From CAZKBP01 sp964551015 (GTDB lineage Bacteria > Bacteroidota > Bacteroidia > Cytophagales > Microscillaceae): 64,000 nt of DNA. A program made the translations under genes and the position numbers. The notes under the pieces were generated by a model that was given only the letters and a program-made list of their open reading frames with translations, ran no database searches and was not told the DNA's origin. Positions 7,808 to 16,660 of the stretch are shown in pieces. Position 1 is the first letter of the stretch. Every line of letters begins with the position of its first letter. The stretch covers positions 496,001 through 560,000 of the forward strand of contig CAZKBP010000001.1 in the NCBI GenBank assembly GCA_964551015.1. The letters are read 5' to 3'.

Positions 7808-10507
7808 ATGTATATGAACCCCGAAGAACGCATTCAAGAAGTTTTTAAGAAAATTGATGCTTTGCAAGCGCAAATCAATGGCTTGAAACGAGAAGTTTCC
7901 GAGCTAAGGATTTCCATGCGTTCCGAAGCAGATTCCTCTCTGGCTCAACAACCGCAAACATCAGCTCAGAAGCCAATTTTCCAAAAAGCTACTGAGCCAG
8001 AAATCTCCACGTCTCCCAAAAAAAGTGAAGCAGAAAAAGCCTTAGAACAAGCCATACACGAGGCGGCCTCCCAAGCCAAGCCTACTTTTGAAACAGAAAC
8101 CAACGCAGAGCCAGAAGTTCCCTCGGGCCCAACCCTCTGGGAGCAATTGACTTCGGAAGACTTTATCGGGGGTAATTTGATCAGCAAAATTGGGGTTTTG
8201 ATCTTGATTATTGGGTTGGGCATTTTTGTGAAATATGCCATTGACGAAAACCTGATTAGTCCGTTGGGGCGTTTACTTCTGGCTTACGGTGCAGGGGCGG
8301 CTTTGATTGGCCTCTCCTATTGGCTCAAGCCTAAATACAAATCTTACAGTGCGGTACTTTTGAGTGGTGGCGTGGCTACACTGTATTTTACTACTTTTAT
8401 TGGAAATACGATTTTTGGTTTATTACCGCAAGGCGTCACTTTTGGCTTGATGTTTATTTGTACGGTCTACACGATTTACGAAGCGATACGCTATGACGAA
8501 GAAATCATTGGCATCGTCGGGTTGGTGGGTGCTTATTGCGTGCCTATTTTGCTGAGTGATGGCGGGGGAAAAGTAGCCGTACTCTTTGGCTATATGAGTT
8601 TGCTCAATGTGGGCGTATTGGTTTTGGCCTTCCGCAAGGACTGGCAAAGAATGAACGGTACGGCCTTCTGGGTGAGTTGGTTGGTCTTTGGTACTTGGAT
8701 GCTCTTAGTCAGCAGTACGGAGGATTATTGGACGGCCTCTATTTTTAATTTGATCTTCTTTGCCACTTTTTACGCGGATTTACTGGTTTACCCGATCAAT
8801 CATCGGAAAAGTTTTGGCGATTTTCGGCTGTTTTTGGTTTTGTTGAATGCTTTGCTTTTTTATGGAATTGGTTGGAGTGTGCACGCGGTTTATTATGAAA
8901 AAATAGATAACGTAAATGCGGTTCTTTTCCGACAAAATATGGCTTGGTTTACTTTACTAAACTTCATGATACACGGAGCGGTGGCTTTGTACTTGTTTTT
9001 TCGGGTAGAGGTAGACAAGCAAATTCGGTACAGTACGGCGGGCTTGGCGATCCTTGCCCTTACTTTGGCCATCCCGATTTATTTTCAAGGCGAATGGATG
9101 ACAGTCTGGTGGACGCTGGAAACCGTGCTGCTATTCACGCTGACCAAGCGAAGTGAAATGGTCTTCTTTCGGCAAATTAGCTACATCCTGACGGTGCTGA
9201 CCACCTTGAGCATCGCTGTTAATTTTGAAGGAGAGTGGCTGGGCTACTTATGGCTAAGCGAAACGCTGGTATTGATTTTCGTGGCGAAGTATCAGGATTT
9301 TCCTTTACTGGAAAAAATCAGTTGGGGTTTGGCCTTAATCGCGGCGATTAGTTTCGTGCCTTTCTATGGAGATTATGCCATTCTTTATTATTGGCTCGGT
9401 GAAACGCTGGTCATTTTGGCCCTGGCTTATTTTTTCCGAAGTATGGCTTTGAGAAATGTGAGTTTGGCACTGCTGGGTTTATCAGTACTGGCTTTGCTCT
9501 CGCAATGGTCGGCTTTTTATTTTCCAAATTCACTGGAGGAAGCATTCGGGCTCATTATTAACGATTATTTCCTCAGTACCTTGGCTACTTTGGCGGTCGT
9601 AGCCATCGTGACGGTGGCCACTGCTTACGGGAAACCTTTTTCAGAGGAGGGTGAAACGTCCGATTTGGAGACACGAACAAGCTCTCTTCATCTTTTTCAC
9701 GGACTAGCTGGCTTGGGCATTTTGCTTTTGTACGGTAGTTTTTTTGTGGAAATTCACCATTATTTTTCTCATCAGGCAAATTTGCTAAAAGATCAGATTT
9801 ATTTTTCTTTTAGAGATCTCTACCTTGTAGCTTATTCATTTACTTTTGTGGCGGTTCTTGCTTTCTTCTTCAAGAAATTTAAATTGGAGGCAGAATTGAA
9901 GGCGTTTTTTCTGTTGGTGATACATTTTGTATTACTTGGAGCACTCCTCAGATTTGGCTTTCCGGCCATCCTTTCGCTGGTATTAGGTCGCCCGGCTGGT
10001 TTCCTTTATCAGGCTGACGCCTATGCTTTTGGCAATGATTACCACTTACTTCGGCTGTGGGTTTATTTAGCGGTTAGTATCTATATTTGGTTTCTGGTGT
10101 CATACTTTCCAAAAGAGAATGACAGGTTATTGTCTCTTTTCCATATCACGGCCAATGTCTTAGCCTTATCCTTGCTAAGTCTAGAATTGTATAGCATAGC
10201 TGCTCTGAGCGTAGAAAACATTGCTGAGGCGCAGAGATTTGCCCTCAAAACAGGTTTCACCTTACTCTGGGGCACGTACGCACTCGGTTTGATCGCCTAC
10301 GGAATTTGGCAGAAGCGTCGCTTTCTTCGTTTGACAGGTTTTGCTTTAATTGCTTTGACTTTGGCTAAAATCTTTCTGAGAGATATTAATTATGCCTCGA
10401 CTTTGCAGACCACCTTGGCACTCATCGGTATGGGTATTTTGCTCTTATTGACCGCTTTTCTTTATCAAAAATACAAAGATATTATCCTGGCCGAAGACGC
10501 AGAATAA
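7808..10507 (+). CDS. DUF2339 family polytopic membrane protein
   Basis: An 899-residue protein. Residues 3-35 form a short coiled coil (EERIQEVFKKIDALQAQINGL), followed by a low-complexity acidic/Gln/Pro linker to about residue 115. Then comes FIGGNLISKIGVLILIIGLGIFVKYAIDE, the typical opening of DUF2339, and more than twenty predicted transmembrane helices to the end. The family is widespread, large and functionally uncharacterised. The frame has a second ATG two codons downstream (MNPEER), an equally good start. The next gene starts 27 bases after the stop, so the two may be co-transcribed. No catalytic motif is visible. Confidence 0.9.
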   Translation: MYMNPEERIQEVFKKIDALQAQINGLKREVSELRISMRSEADSSLAQQPQTSAQKPIFQKATEPEISTSPKKSEAEKALEQAIHEAASQAKPTFETETNAEPEVPSGPTLWEQLTSEDFIGGNLISKIGVLILIIGLGIFVKYAIDENLISPLGRLLLAYGAGAALIGLSYWLKPKYKSYSAVLLSGGVATLYFTTFIGNTIFGLLPQGVTFGLMFICTVYTIYEAIRYDEEIIGIVGLVGAYCVPILLSDGGGKVAVLFGYMSLLNVGVLVLAFRKDWQRMNGTAFWVSWLVFGTWMLLVSSTEDYWTASIFNLIFFATFYADLLVYPINHRKSFGDFRLFLVLLNALLFYGIGWSVHAVYYEKIDNVNAVLFRQNMAWFTLLNFMIHGAVALYLFFRVEVDKQIRYSTAGLAILALTLAIPIYFQGEWMTVWWTLETVLLFTLTKRSEMVFFRQISYILTVLTTLSIAVNFEGEWLGYLWLSETLVLIFVAKYQDFPLLEKISWGLALIAAISFVPFYGDYAILYYWLGETLVILALAYFFRSMALRNVSLALLGLSVLALLSQWSAFYFPNSLEEAFGLIINDYFLSTLATLAVVAIVTVATAYGKPFSEEGETSDLETRTSSLHLFHGLAGLGILLLYGSFFVEIHHYFSHQANLLKDQIYFSFRDLYLVAYSFTFVAVLAFFFKKFKLEAELKAFFLLVIHFVLLGALLRFGFPAILSLVLGRPAGFLYQADAYAFGNDYHLLRLWVYLAVSIYIWFLVSYFPKENDRLLSLFHITANVLALSLLSLELYSIAALSVENIAEAQRFALKTGFTLLWGTYALGLIAYGIWQKRRFLRLTGFALIALTLAKIFLRDINYASTLQTTLALIGMGILLLLTAFLYQKYKDIILAEDAE

Positions 10508-10534
10508 GTATATTGTAAGCTCTAAACTACGAAA

Positions 10535-12262
10535 ATGCCCGTCAACCGCAACGCTCTCATTCGTTATCGCACCCTAGACCAGTGTTTGCGAAATCGCTTT
10601 CGAAAATGGACTTTGGAAGATTTGATCGAGGCTTGCTCCGAAGCTCTCTACGAATACGAAGGCATCGACAAAGGTGTAAGTAAGCGCACCGTTCAGATGG
10701 ATATCCAGATGATGCGAAGTGAAAAGCTGGGCTACCACGCCCCGATTATCGTGGTGGATAAGAAATTTTATACCTACGCCGACCCTGATTATTCTATTAC
10801 CAATAGTCCCCTGAATGAGCAGGATTTGGGAAAATTGAAAGAAGTGACCGAGATTTTAAAGCAATTCAAAGGCTTCAAGCATTTCCAAGCCCTCCACGGG
10901 ATGGTACAAAGGCTGGAAGATCAAATTCATACCGCGCAAACCCAATCGGCACCGATCATTGATTTTGAAAAAAATGAGAATCTCAAAGGTATTGAATACA
11001 TAGACATACTCTATCAGGCCATTTTACAGCAGAAAACCTTGGAAATTACTTACCAGTCTTTTCGTGCTCAGCAGGCGAGTGCTTTCACTTTTCATCCTTA
11101 TTTGCTCAAAGAATTTCGCAATCGTTGGTTCTTACTGGGGAAGAGAGAAAATCAACCCGACCTGACTTTATTGGCCTTAGACCGAATGGAGAATATTACC
11201 CTTTCGGCCGAACCTTACTTAGCTACTCAGATGGATGTCCATCGTTATTTTGAGCAAGTAATTGGCGTGAGCGTGTCTCCTACTTTGGCAGTAGAAACAG
11301 TACAACTCTTTGTAGACCATCGGAGTGCGCCCTATGTCTTGACCAAGCCTTTGCACCACAGTCAACAACTCATCGAGGAGCACCCGCACGGGATCGTGAT
11401 TGAGCTGCAAGTACAGTTGAATTTTGAGTTAGAAAAAGAAATTTTAGGTTTTGGTGAAACCGTGCGTGTCTTAGCTCCCGCCAAACTCAAGCGAAGAATC
11501 AAAACCCGAATTAGCCAAAGCCTGGAAGCCTACCAGATGGAAATCAACGAGAAAGGTCTCAAAAATCACCTTAAAGGCTTGCAAGCCAAGGGCTTTAGTG
11601 TTCTCGGTCAGATTTATAGCCAAAGAGCCGTAAACCAAATGCGAGGCTTGATCCATCAATATATGCAAGAAAATGAGATCGAGGATTCACAAGCACACGC
11701 CCTGAGACGCTTGTTGATCCATATTCCCAAGCTACGAAATCTGATTTTTACACCCAACCTGAAACGTATCTTGCGGATGGTAGATCCTCAGGCTTTTTTG
11801 ATCAAAAGCATGTATTTTGACAAAGCCCCTCAAAGCAATTGGTACGTTACTTGGCATCAGGATTTGACTGTTAATGTAAAAGAAAGAAAAGAAATGCCCG
11901 GCTTCCAGAGTCGGACACAAAAAGGCGAAACTTTGAGCGTTTGCCCTCCCGAAGCCACGCTTAAGAATATTTTCACCCTGCGCATTCACTTAGATGATAC
12001 GGATGCGAAAAATGGGGCTTTGAAAGTACTGCCTGGCTCCCACGGTCGTCGTTTTAGTGATGCTGAAATTCAGACCATTACCCAAAATACCTTTCCCTAT
12101 ATTTGCGAGGTAGGCACGGGTGGCGTGCATTTGATGAAACCCCTCTTGTTGCACAGTTCCTCCAAAAGTGTCCAAGCTAAACGCCGTCGGGTGATTCATT
12201 TGGAATTTGCTTCCGTAGATTTGCCCAAGGGTTTGGAATGGGCGGAAAAGGCTGATTTTTAA
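10535..12262 (+). CDS. WYL-domain regulator fused to phytanoyl-CoA dioxygenase-like domain
   Basis: A single uninterrupted frame of 575 residues joins two known proteins. Residues 1-340 are a WYL-type transcriptional regulator: an N-terminal winged-helix-like region with SKRTVQMDIQMM (49-60), then a WYL domain with RNRWFLLGKRE (195-204), in which WFL replaces the eponymous WYL. Residues 345-575 are a PhyH-type Fe(II)/2-oxoglutarate dioxygenase: HxD ligands H441 and D443 (TWHQDLT), GALKVLPGSH (494-503), distal H540 (LLLHSSS) and a 2-oxoglutarate-anchoring Arg around 550-552. WYL domains usually sense ligands, and PhyH enzymes hydroxylate small molecules. The fusion could be real or could hide an old gene fusion with unlinked roles. 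Confidence 0.85.
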   Translation: MPVNRNALIRYRTLDQCLRNRFRKWTLEDLIEACSEALYEYEGIDKGVSKRTVQMDIQMMRSEKLGYHAPIIVVDKKFYTYADPDYSITNSPLNEQDLGKLKEVTEILKQFKGFKHFQALHGMVQRLEDQIHTAQTQSAPIIDFEKNENLKGIEYIDILYQAILQQKTLEITYQSFRAQQASAFTFHPYLLKEFRNRWFLLGKRENQPDLTLLALDRMENITLSAEPYLATQMDVHRYFEQVIGVSVSPTLAVETVQLFVDHRSAPYVLTKPLHHSQQLIEEHPHGIVIELQVQLNFELEKEILGFGETVRVLAPAKLKRRIKTRISQSLEAYQMEINEKGLKNHLKGLQAKGFSVLGQIYSQRAVNQMRGLIHQYMQENEIEDSQAHALRRLLIHIPKLRNLIFTPNLKRILRMVDPQAFLIKSMYFDKAPQSNWYVTWHQDLTVNVKERKEMPGFQSRTQKGETLSVCPPEATLKNIFTLRIHLDDTDAKNGALKVLPGSHGRRFSDAEIQTITQNTFPYICEVGTGGVHLMKPLLLHSSSKSVQAKRRRVIHLEFASVDLPKGLEWAEKADF

Positions 12263-12415
12263 GCTTTTTCTTTGGAAAAATTTGGAGCATTTTTGCTTAC
12301 AAAAAAGGCTCGCAACAAAGTGAAAATCTCAAAGAATTACTAGCTTTGCCCGTTAATTTTGAAAAGCTTCAACCATATCTTGAATCATTTCAACCCTAAT
12401 TTTTCAAAAAAGCAA

Positions 12416-12916
12416 ATGAAATATTTAGCTAAGCTTGTTATGTTGTGGTTGCCCGTGCTATTCCTGAGTAATTGCGCCAGTATTGTCAGCAAAAGTACCT
12501 ATCCCTTTGCGGTAACGACCCTACCCAAAGGCGCTAAGGTCGTCATTCAAAATCGGGCGAAAGAAACCATCTACACAGGGGAGTCGCCCGTCAATGTTAC
12601 ACTCAGGGCCTCAGCCGGTTTCTTCAAGAAAGAGCTTTATACCGTTACGGTATCCAGTGAGGGATACGAGGCGCAAACCAAGGTTCTAGAGTTCAAGCTA
12701 GATGGATGGTATTTTGGCAACTTTGCTTTCGGAGGCATTATCGGCTTTCTGATCGTTGATCCAGCCACGGGTGCTATGTATAAGCCCAAGGTGCCATTTC
12801 TAACGTTTGACATGGTGCAGGCTTCTGCTCAGGCTGATTTGCCACAACTCAGGATTTATGATTTGGCAGATATTCCCGCCGAATGGAGAAATGAACTCAT
12901 CAGAATAAATCCTTAG
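12416..12916 (+). CDS. PEGA-like lipoprotein
   Basis: A 166-residue secreted lipoprotein. The signal peptide MKYLAKLVMLWLPVLFLSNC ends in a lipobox-like FLSNC with the acceptor Cys at residue 20. The mature part has TLPKGAKVVIQNRAKETIYTGESPVNVTLRAS, the PEGA-type beta-domain pattern, followed by a hydrophobic segment (FGNFAFGGIIGFLIVDPATGAMY). A longer frame begins at a TTG at 12359, but the ATG at 12416 gives a proper signal peptide. A TAnnTTTG element lies at 12341-12348, about 70 bases upstream. Function is unknown; similar proteins are surface or periplasmic. Confidence 0.75.
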   Translation: MKYLAKLVMLWLPVLFLSNCASIVSKSTYPFAVTTLPKGAKVVIQNRAKETIYTGESPVNVTLRASAGFFKKELYTVTVSSEGYEAQTKVLEFKLDGWYFGNFAFGGIIGFLIVDPATGAMYKPKVPFLTFDMVQASAQADLPQLRIYDLADIPAEWRNELIRINP

Positions 12917-12932
12917 TGTTTTTTTGAATAAA

Positions 12933-12962
12933 CTTGTAACCTCACCGCAACGGGGTTACAAG
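12933..12962. terminator. Palindromic hairpin after the PEGA lipoprotein gene
   Basis: CTTGTAACC (12933-12941) pairs with GGTTACAAG (12954-12962), with an inner CCG/CGG pair. No U-run follows on either strand, so it is either a weak terminator, a transcript-stabilising hairpin or an extragenic palindrome. Confidence 0.45.
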
Positions 12963-13091
12963 CGCTTATTTAGGCTTTGATCTCAGGAAATCAGATGTTA
13001 AGTATGCATAAATCACTCAGCTAATCCTTCTCGCATTTCCTCCTTTCAAATTTTCTTGTTTTTTTTATGATTCACACGAAACAAGAATTTT

Positions 13092-15443
13092 ATGAAATAC
13101 GGCTATTCCCTTTTTATTGGTTTGATTTTTATTTACCAAATCAATTTTGCCCAAGAAGTCCTCACGATAGATCAGATCATGCAGGGGCAGGATTTCGTGG
13201 GTTATTCTCCAGAAGATATTTATTGGTCAGAAGATGGCTCCAAAATCTATTTTGATTGGAACCCAGCGCAGGAAGCTCGTCCCTCGCTTTATTTTATCAA
13301 TATCGAGAAAGGTAAGCCCCAAGGCCAACCCCAAAAAGTAGCCGACGAGCAGCTGGCGCAAATCGTACCGCCCTACGGAAATTACAACCAAGATCGTAGC
13401 CAAAAACTTTTTACCCGTCAGGGAGATATTTTTCTTTATAAAAATGGGAAAATAGAGCAAATCACTAAGACCTTGGCATCAGAAAGTGATCCTCAATTCT
13501 CGAGAGACGGGCAAAAGATCTTTTTTGAAAAAGACAATAATCTTTTCTCCTTGCATCTCAAGCAAGCAACCCTGAGCCAATTGACTGATTTTAAATCTGG
13601 CTCCGAAAAAAAAGATAAGAAAAAAAGCGAGCAGGAAGAATGGTTGGAAAAACAGCAAATGGAACTTTTTGAAGTGCTTCGGGCGCGCAAGGCCAACCGA
13701 GAAACCGCCGAAGCCGACCAAGAGAAACAGACTTTACCTCGCCCCAAAACTTTTTATCTGGGAGAAAAACGCCTGAGCAATCTGCAAATTAGCCCTCAGG
13801 AAGATTTTATTAGCTTCCGACTTACCCAACAAGCCAACCCCGAGTATACCCAAGTGCCTCAATTTGTCAATGAATCAGGCTACACCGATCAAGACCGCGC
13901 CCGTCCCAAGGTGGGCAGTCCTGATGATATCTACGAGTTTGGTATCTATGATCTCGAGCGAGATACTATCTTCATGGTAGATTTTAAGCAATTGGAAGGG
14001 ATTAACCAGGCTCCCGCCTATTATCAGGATTATGAGCGTGAAGATACTACGGCCAGAGAAGTGATTCCGCACGGGCCTTTTTGGTCGGATGATGGCCGAT
14101 ACGCTGTGCTGGTGGTTCGCTCCTTAGATTCTAAAGACCGCTGGATCGTTAGCTTAGACGCGAAAACGGGAAAACTCACTCCACTTGATCACCAGAGAGA
14201 CGAGGCTTGGATTGGTGGTCCCGGCATTTCTAATTGGAATTTTACAGCGGGAAATGTGGGTTGGCTACTCGATAACCAGCATTTTTATTTCCAATCCGAA
14301 AAAACGGGTTATTCTCATCTATACACCGTCCATGTCGTCAGTGGCGAAATCAAGGCACTGACCAGTGGTGAGTTTGAAGTAACTGAGGCTGATCTTTCCA
14401 AGGATCAAAGCACTTGGCACCTCACTACCAACGAAGTGCATCCGGGAGAATATCATTTCTACCAAATGCCCCTCAAAGGTGGCAAGCGTACCCGCATTAC
14501 GCCCAAAACGGGCATGTATGAAGCCACGCTTTCCCCTGACGAAAAGCACATTGCCCTGCGCTACTCTGCTTCCAACCAACCTTGGGAACTCTTCGTGATG
14601 CCCAATCAAGCCAATGCGCAGGCGATACAAATTACCAAATCCCTTAGAGATGATTTTCAGCAATACAGTTGGCGCGCGCCTGAAATCATCACTTTCCCCG
14701 CAGCAGATGGAGCAGAGGTTTACGCTCGCTTGTATTGTCCCACTGACCCCGAACCACAGGGCAAAGCCGTGATCTTTGTGCACGGAGCAGGCTATCTGCA
14801 AAATGCACACAAGGGCTGGAGTAGCTATTATCGGGAGTATATGTTTCATAATCTGCTGGTGGAGCGTGGCTACACGGTTTTGGATATTGATTACCGAGCC
14901 AGCAAAGGTTATGGGCGAGATTGGCGCACGGGCATTTACCGCTATATGGGCGGTAAAGACCTGAGCGACCAAGTAGATGGAGCCCAGTTTTTGGTAGAAA
15001 AGTATCAAATCAGTCCCGATCGGATTGGCATTTACGGGGGTTCTTACGGCGGGTTTATTACCTTGATGGCCATGTTTACAGAGCCGGGGGTATTCAAAGC
15101 AGGAGCCGCTTTGCGTTCGGTGACGGATTGGGCGCATTACAACCACGGTTATACCAGTAATATTTTGAATACGCCTGTATTAGATAGTATTGCCTATGCC
15201 CGTAGTTCTCCTATCAACTTCGCCGAAGGCTTGGAAGGGGCACTGCTCATGTGCCACGGGATGGTGGATGGAAATGTCCAATTCCAAGATATTGTCCGCC
15301 TAAGCCAGCGACTCATTGAGCTTCGCAAGGAAAACTGGGAGTTGGCCGTCTATCCTTTGGAACCCCACGGCTTCCGCGAAGCTACAAGTTGGGCGGATGA
15401 GTACAAGCGAATTTTGAAATTATTTGAAGAAAATTTGAATTAG
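13092..15443 (+). CDS. S9 family prolyl oligopeptidase / dipeptidyl peptidase
   Basis: A secreted serine peptidase of 783 residues with an N-terminal signal peptide (MKYGYSLFIGLIFIYQINFAQ). Residues of roughly 30-530 form a WD40/beta-propeller-like region, with repeated SxDGxxI and LSPDEKHIALR motifs. The C-terminal alpha/beta-hydrolase carries the catalytic triad Ser651 (GGSYGG), Asp726 (HGMVDGNV) and His759 (EPHGF). This is the architecture of DPP4 and acylaminoacyl-peptidase relatives, which cleave short peptides in the periplasm. A Lys/Glu-rich insertion near residues 170-205 is a surface loop. It is probably transcribed alone: the next gene is convergent. Confidence 0.92.
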   Translation: MKYGYSLFIGLIFIYQINFAQEVLTIDQIMQGQDFVGYSPEDIYWSEDGSKIYFDWNPAQEARPSLYFINIEKGKPQGQPQKVADEQLAQIVPPYGNYNQDRSQKLFTRQGDIFLYKNGKIEQITKTLASESDPQFSRDGQKIFFEKDNNLFSLHLKQATLSQLTDFKSGSEKKDKKKSEQEEWLEKQQMELFEVLRARKANRETAEADQEKQTLPRPKTFYLGEKRLSNLQISPQEDFISFRLTQQANPEYTQVPQFVNESGYTDQDRARPKVGSPDDIYEFGIYDLERDTIFMVDFKQLEGINQAPAYYQDYEREDTTAREVIPHGPFWSDDGRYAVLVVRSLDSKDRWIVSLDAKTGKLTPLDHQRDEAWIGGPGISNWNFTAGNVGWLLDNQHFYFQSEKTGYSHLYTVHVVSGEIKALTSGEFEVTEADLSKDQSTWHLTTNEVHPGEYHFYQMPLKGGKRTRITPKTGMYEATLSPDEKHIALRYSASNQPWELFVMPNQANAQAIQITKSLRDDFQQYSWRAPEIITFPAADGAEVYARLYCPTDPEPQGKAVIFVHGAGYLQNAHKGWSSYYREYMFHNLLVERGYTVLDIDYRASKGYGRDWRTGIYRYMGGKDLSDQVDGAQFLVEKYQISPDRIGIYGGSYGGFITLMAMFTEPGVFKAGAALRSVTDWAHYNHGYTSNILNTPVLDSIAYARSSPINFAEGLEGALLMCHGMVDGNVQFQDIVRLSQRLIELRKENWELAVYPLEPHGFREATSWADEYKRILKLFEENLN

Positions 15444-15464
15444 ATAGTTTTCCTTTATAATGGT

Positions 15465-16481
15465 TCAATCACTGGCGATAATTTTCAAAGCCAAGCGCTC
15501 TCCTTTGGTGAGCCAGTTGACTTGCTCACTTAGCTCGGTGAGGGGTACATCTTGGTAAGCCTCTAACGCTTGTGCTTCGAGAGCAGAGAGTACCTTGGGG
15601 TGAATGTAGTATTTTTCACAAATAGAAACCGTGTTGCCGAGTACCTGTGCGACCTCTTTCACGAGGGTAGTTTTGAGCTTACGGCGGGGATGTTTGGCAA
15701 TGATTTGAAGTGCTTTGGGATAACTGGATACTGCTAAAGAAGTACCACCCCAAGTACGAAAGTTTTTGGAGGTAAAATCTTCTCCGGTGATTTCACGCAG
15801 ATATTCATTTACATCCTGAGCATCAATTTTCTGACTTTTCTTTCGGGCGTCTAAATAGCGAAATATCTCGTAGCCTGGGAGTTCTGAGGTTTTTTTGATG
15901 AGGTTCATTAATTGGTTATTGCGAACATTGATCTTGCGATATTTTCCACTTTTGGCTTTGTAGTGGAAAGATACTTCTTTTTGGCTTGTTTCCAAGTGCT
16001 TGCGGCGCAGCGTGGTGAGGCCATAGGTTTGATTTTTTTGGCGGTAGTTTTCATTCCCGATTCTCAAATAAAATTTATCCAAAAGCGTCACGACTAGGGC
16101 TAGGATTTTAGTTTTAGGCCATTGGTTTTGATTCAAGTCTTGTTCTACCAGCTGACGTAACTGAGGCAGAGCTAATGCAAACTCGTACAGTTTGTTGAAC
16201 TTGTTCTTCTGGCGATGTTCCATCCAGCGTGGATGATAAACATACTGCTTACGTTCTTTTTCATCATAACCACTGGCCTGAAGATGTCCTTGTTCGCTTT
16301 TGCAAATCCACGTCCGTTCCCAAGCGGGCGGAATGCCCAGTCCTTCTATTCGTTCCAAAATGGGTACCTTCTGAATTTGTTGGCTTTGTTCATCTAGGTA
16401 GATAAATCCTTGACCCTGACGCTTGCGTGAATAGCCAGGGTCTTGGTCACTCACGTGAATAATTCCTTTGGGAATGGTCAT
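15465..16481 (-). CDS. Type IB DNA topoisomerase
   Basis: A 338-residue eukaryote/poxvirus-like topoisomerase that relaxes supercoils through a 3'-phosphotyrosyl intermediate. The catalytic set is visible: Arg140 in FYLRIGNE, Lys in the KAKSGK region (175-180), Arg242 in NFRTWGGTSLA, and the nucleophile within the Tyr pair 291-292 of CEKYYIHP. The N-terminal domain has the family pattern GLGIPPAWERTWIC. The start is set at the ATG giving MTIPKGIIHV; the frame continues upstream to a TTG at 16529 with no family support. It is divergent from the TonB receptor and convergent with the peptidase gene. Confidence 0.93.
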   Translation of the reverse strand: MTIPKGIIHVSDQDPGYSRKRQGQGFIYLDEQSQQIQKVPILERIEGLGIPPAWERTWICKSEQGHLQASGYDEKERKQYVYHPRWMEHRQKNKFNKLYEFALALPQLRQLVEQDLNQNQWPKTKILALVVTLLDKFYLRIGNENYRQKNQTYGLTTLRRKHLETSQKEVSFHYKAKSGKYRKINVRNNQLMNLIKKTSELPGYEIFRYLDARKKSQKIDAQDVNEYLREITGEDFTSKNFRTWGGTSLAVSSYPKALQIIAKHPRRKLKTTLVKEVAQVLGNTVSICEKYYIHPKVLSALEAQALEAYQDVPLTELSEQVNWLTKGERLALKIIASD

Positions 16482-16552
16482 AAATTTCTTTCCAATTTTT
16501 GATAGACACGCTCCGATTTTCAAAATCAAATCCGAGAGCGATAAAAATACAC

Positions 16553-16560
16553 TAACTTTG
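16553..16560 (+). promoter_or_regulatory. Putative -7 box of the TonB receptor gene
   Basis: TAACTTTG fits the Bacteroidota TAnnTTTG consensus about 100 bases before the start codon. No matching TTTG box is seen at the expected distance, so support is weak. Confidence 0.3.
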
Positions 16561-16660
16561 AAGGGCTAATTCTTCAGAGACGAAACGTTCTCAATTCAAG
16601 TCGATTATTAAACAAACTTCTCACATAAGCATCCCGATCAAAGCTAGAATCGCACCAGGC

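Noticed and set aside
14319..15146. 275-codon minus-strand frame opposite the S9 peptidase
   Set aside because: Long but fully antisense to the catalytic domain; the sense frame has the catalytic triad and signal peptide.
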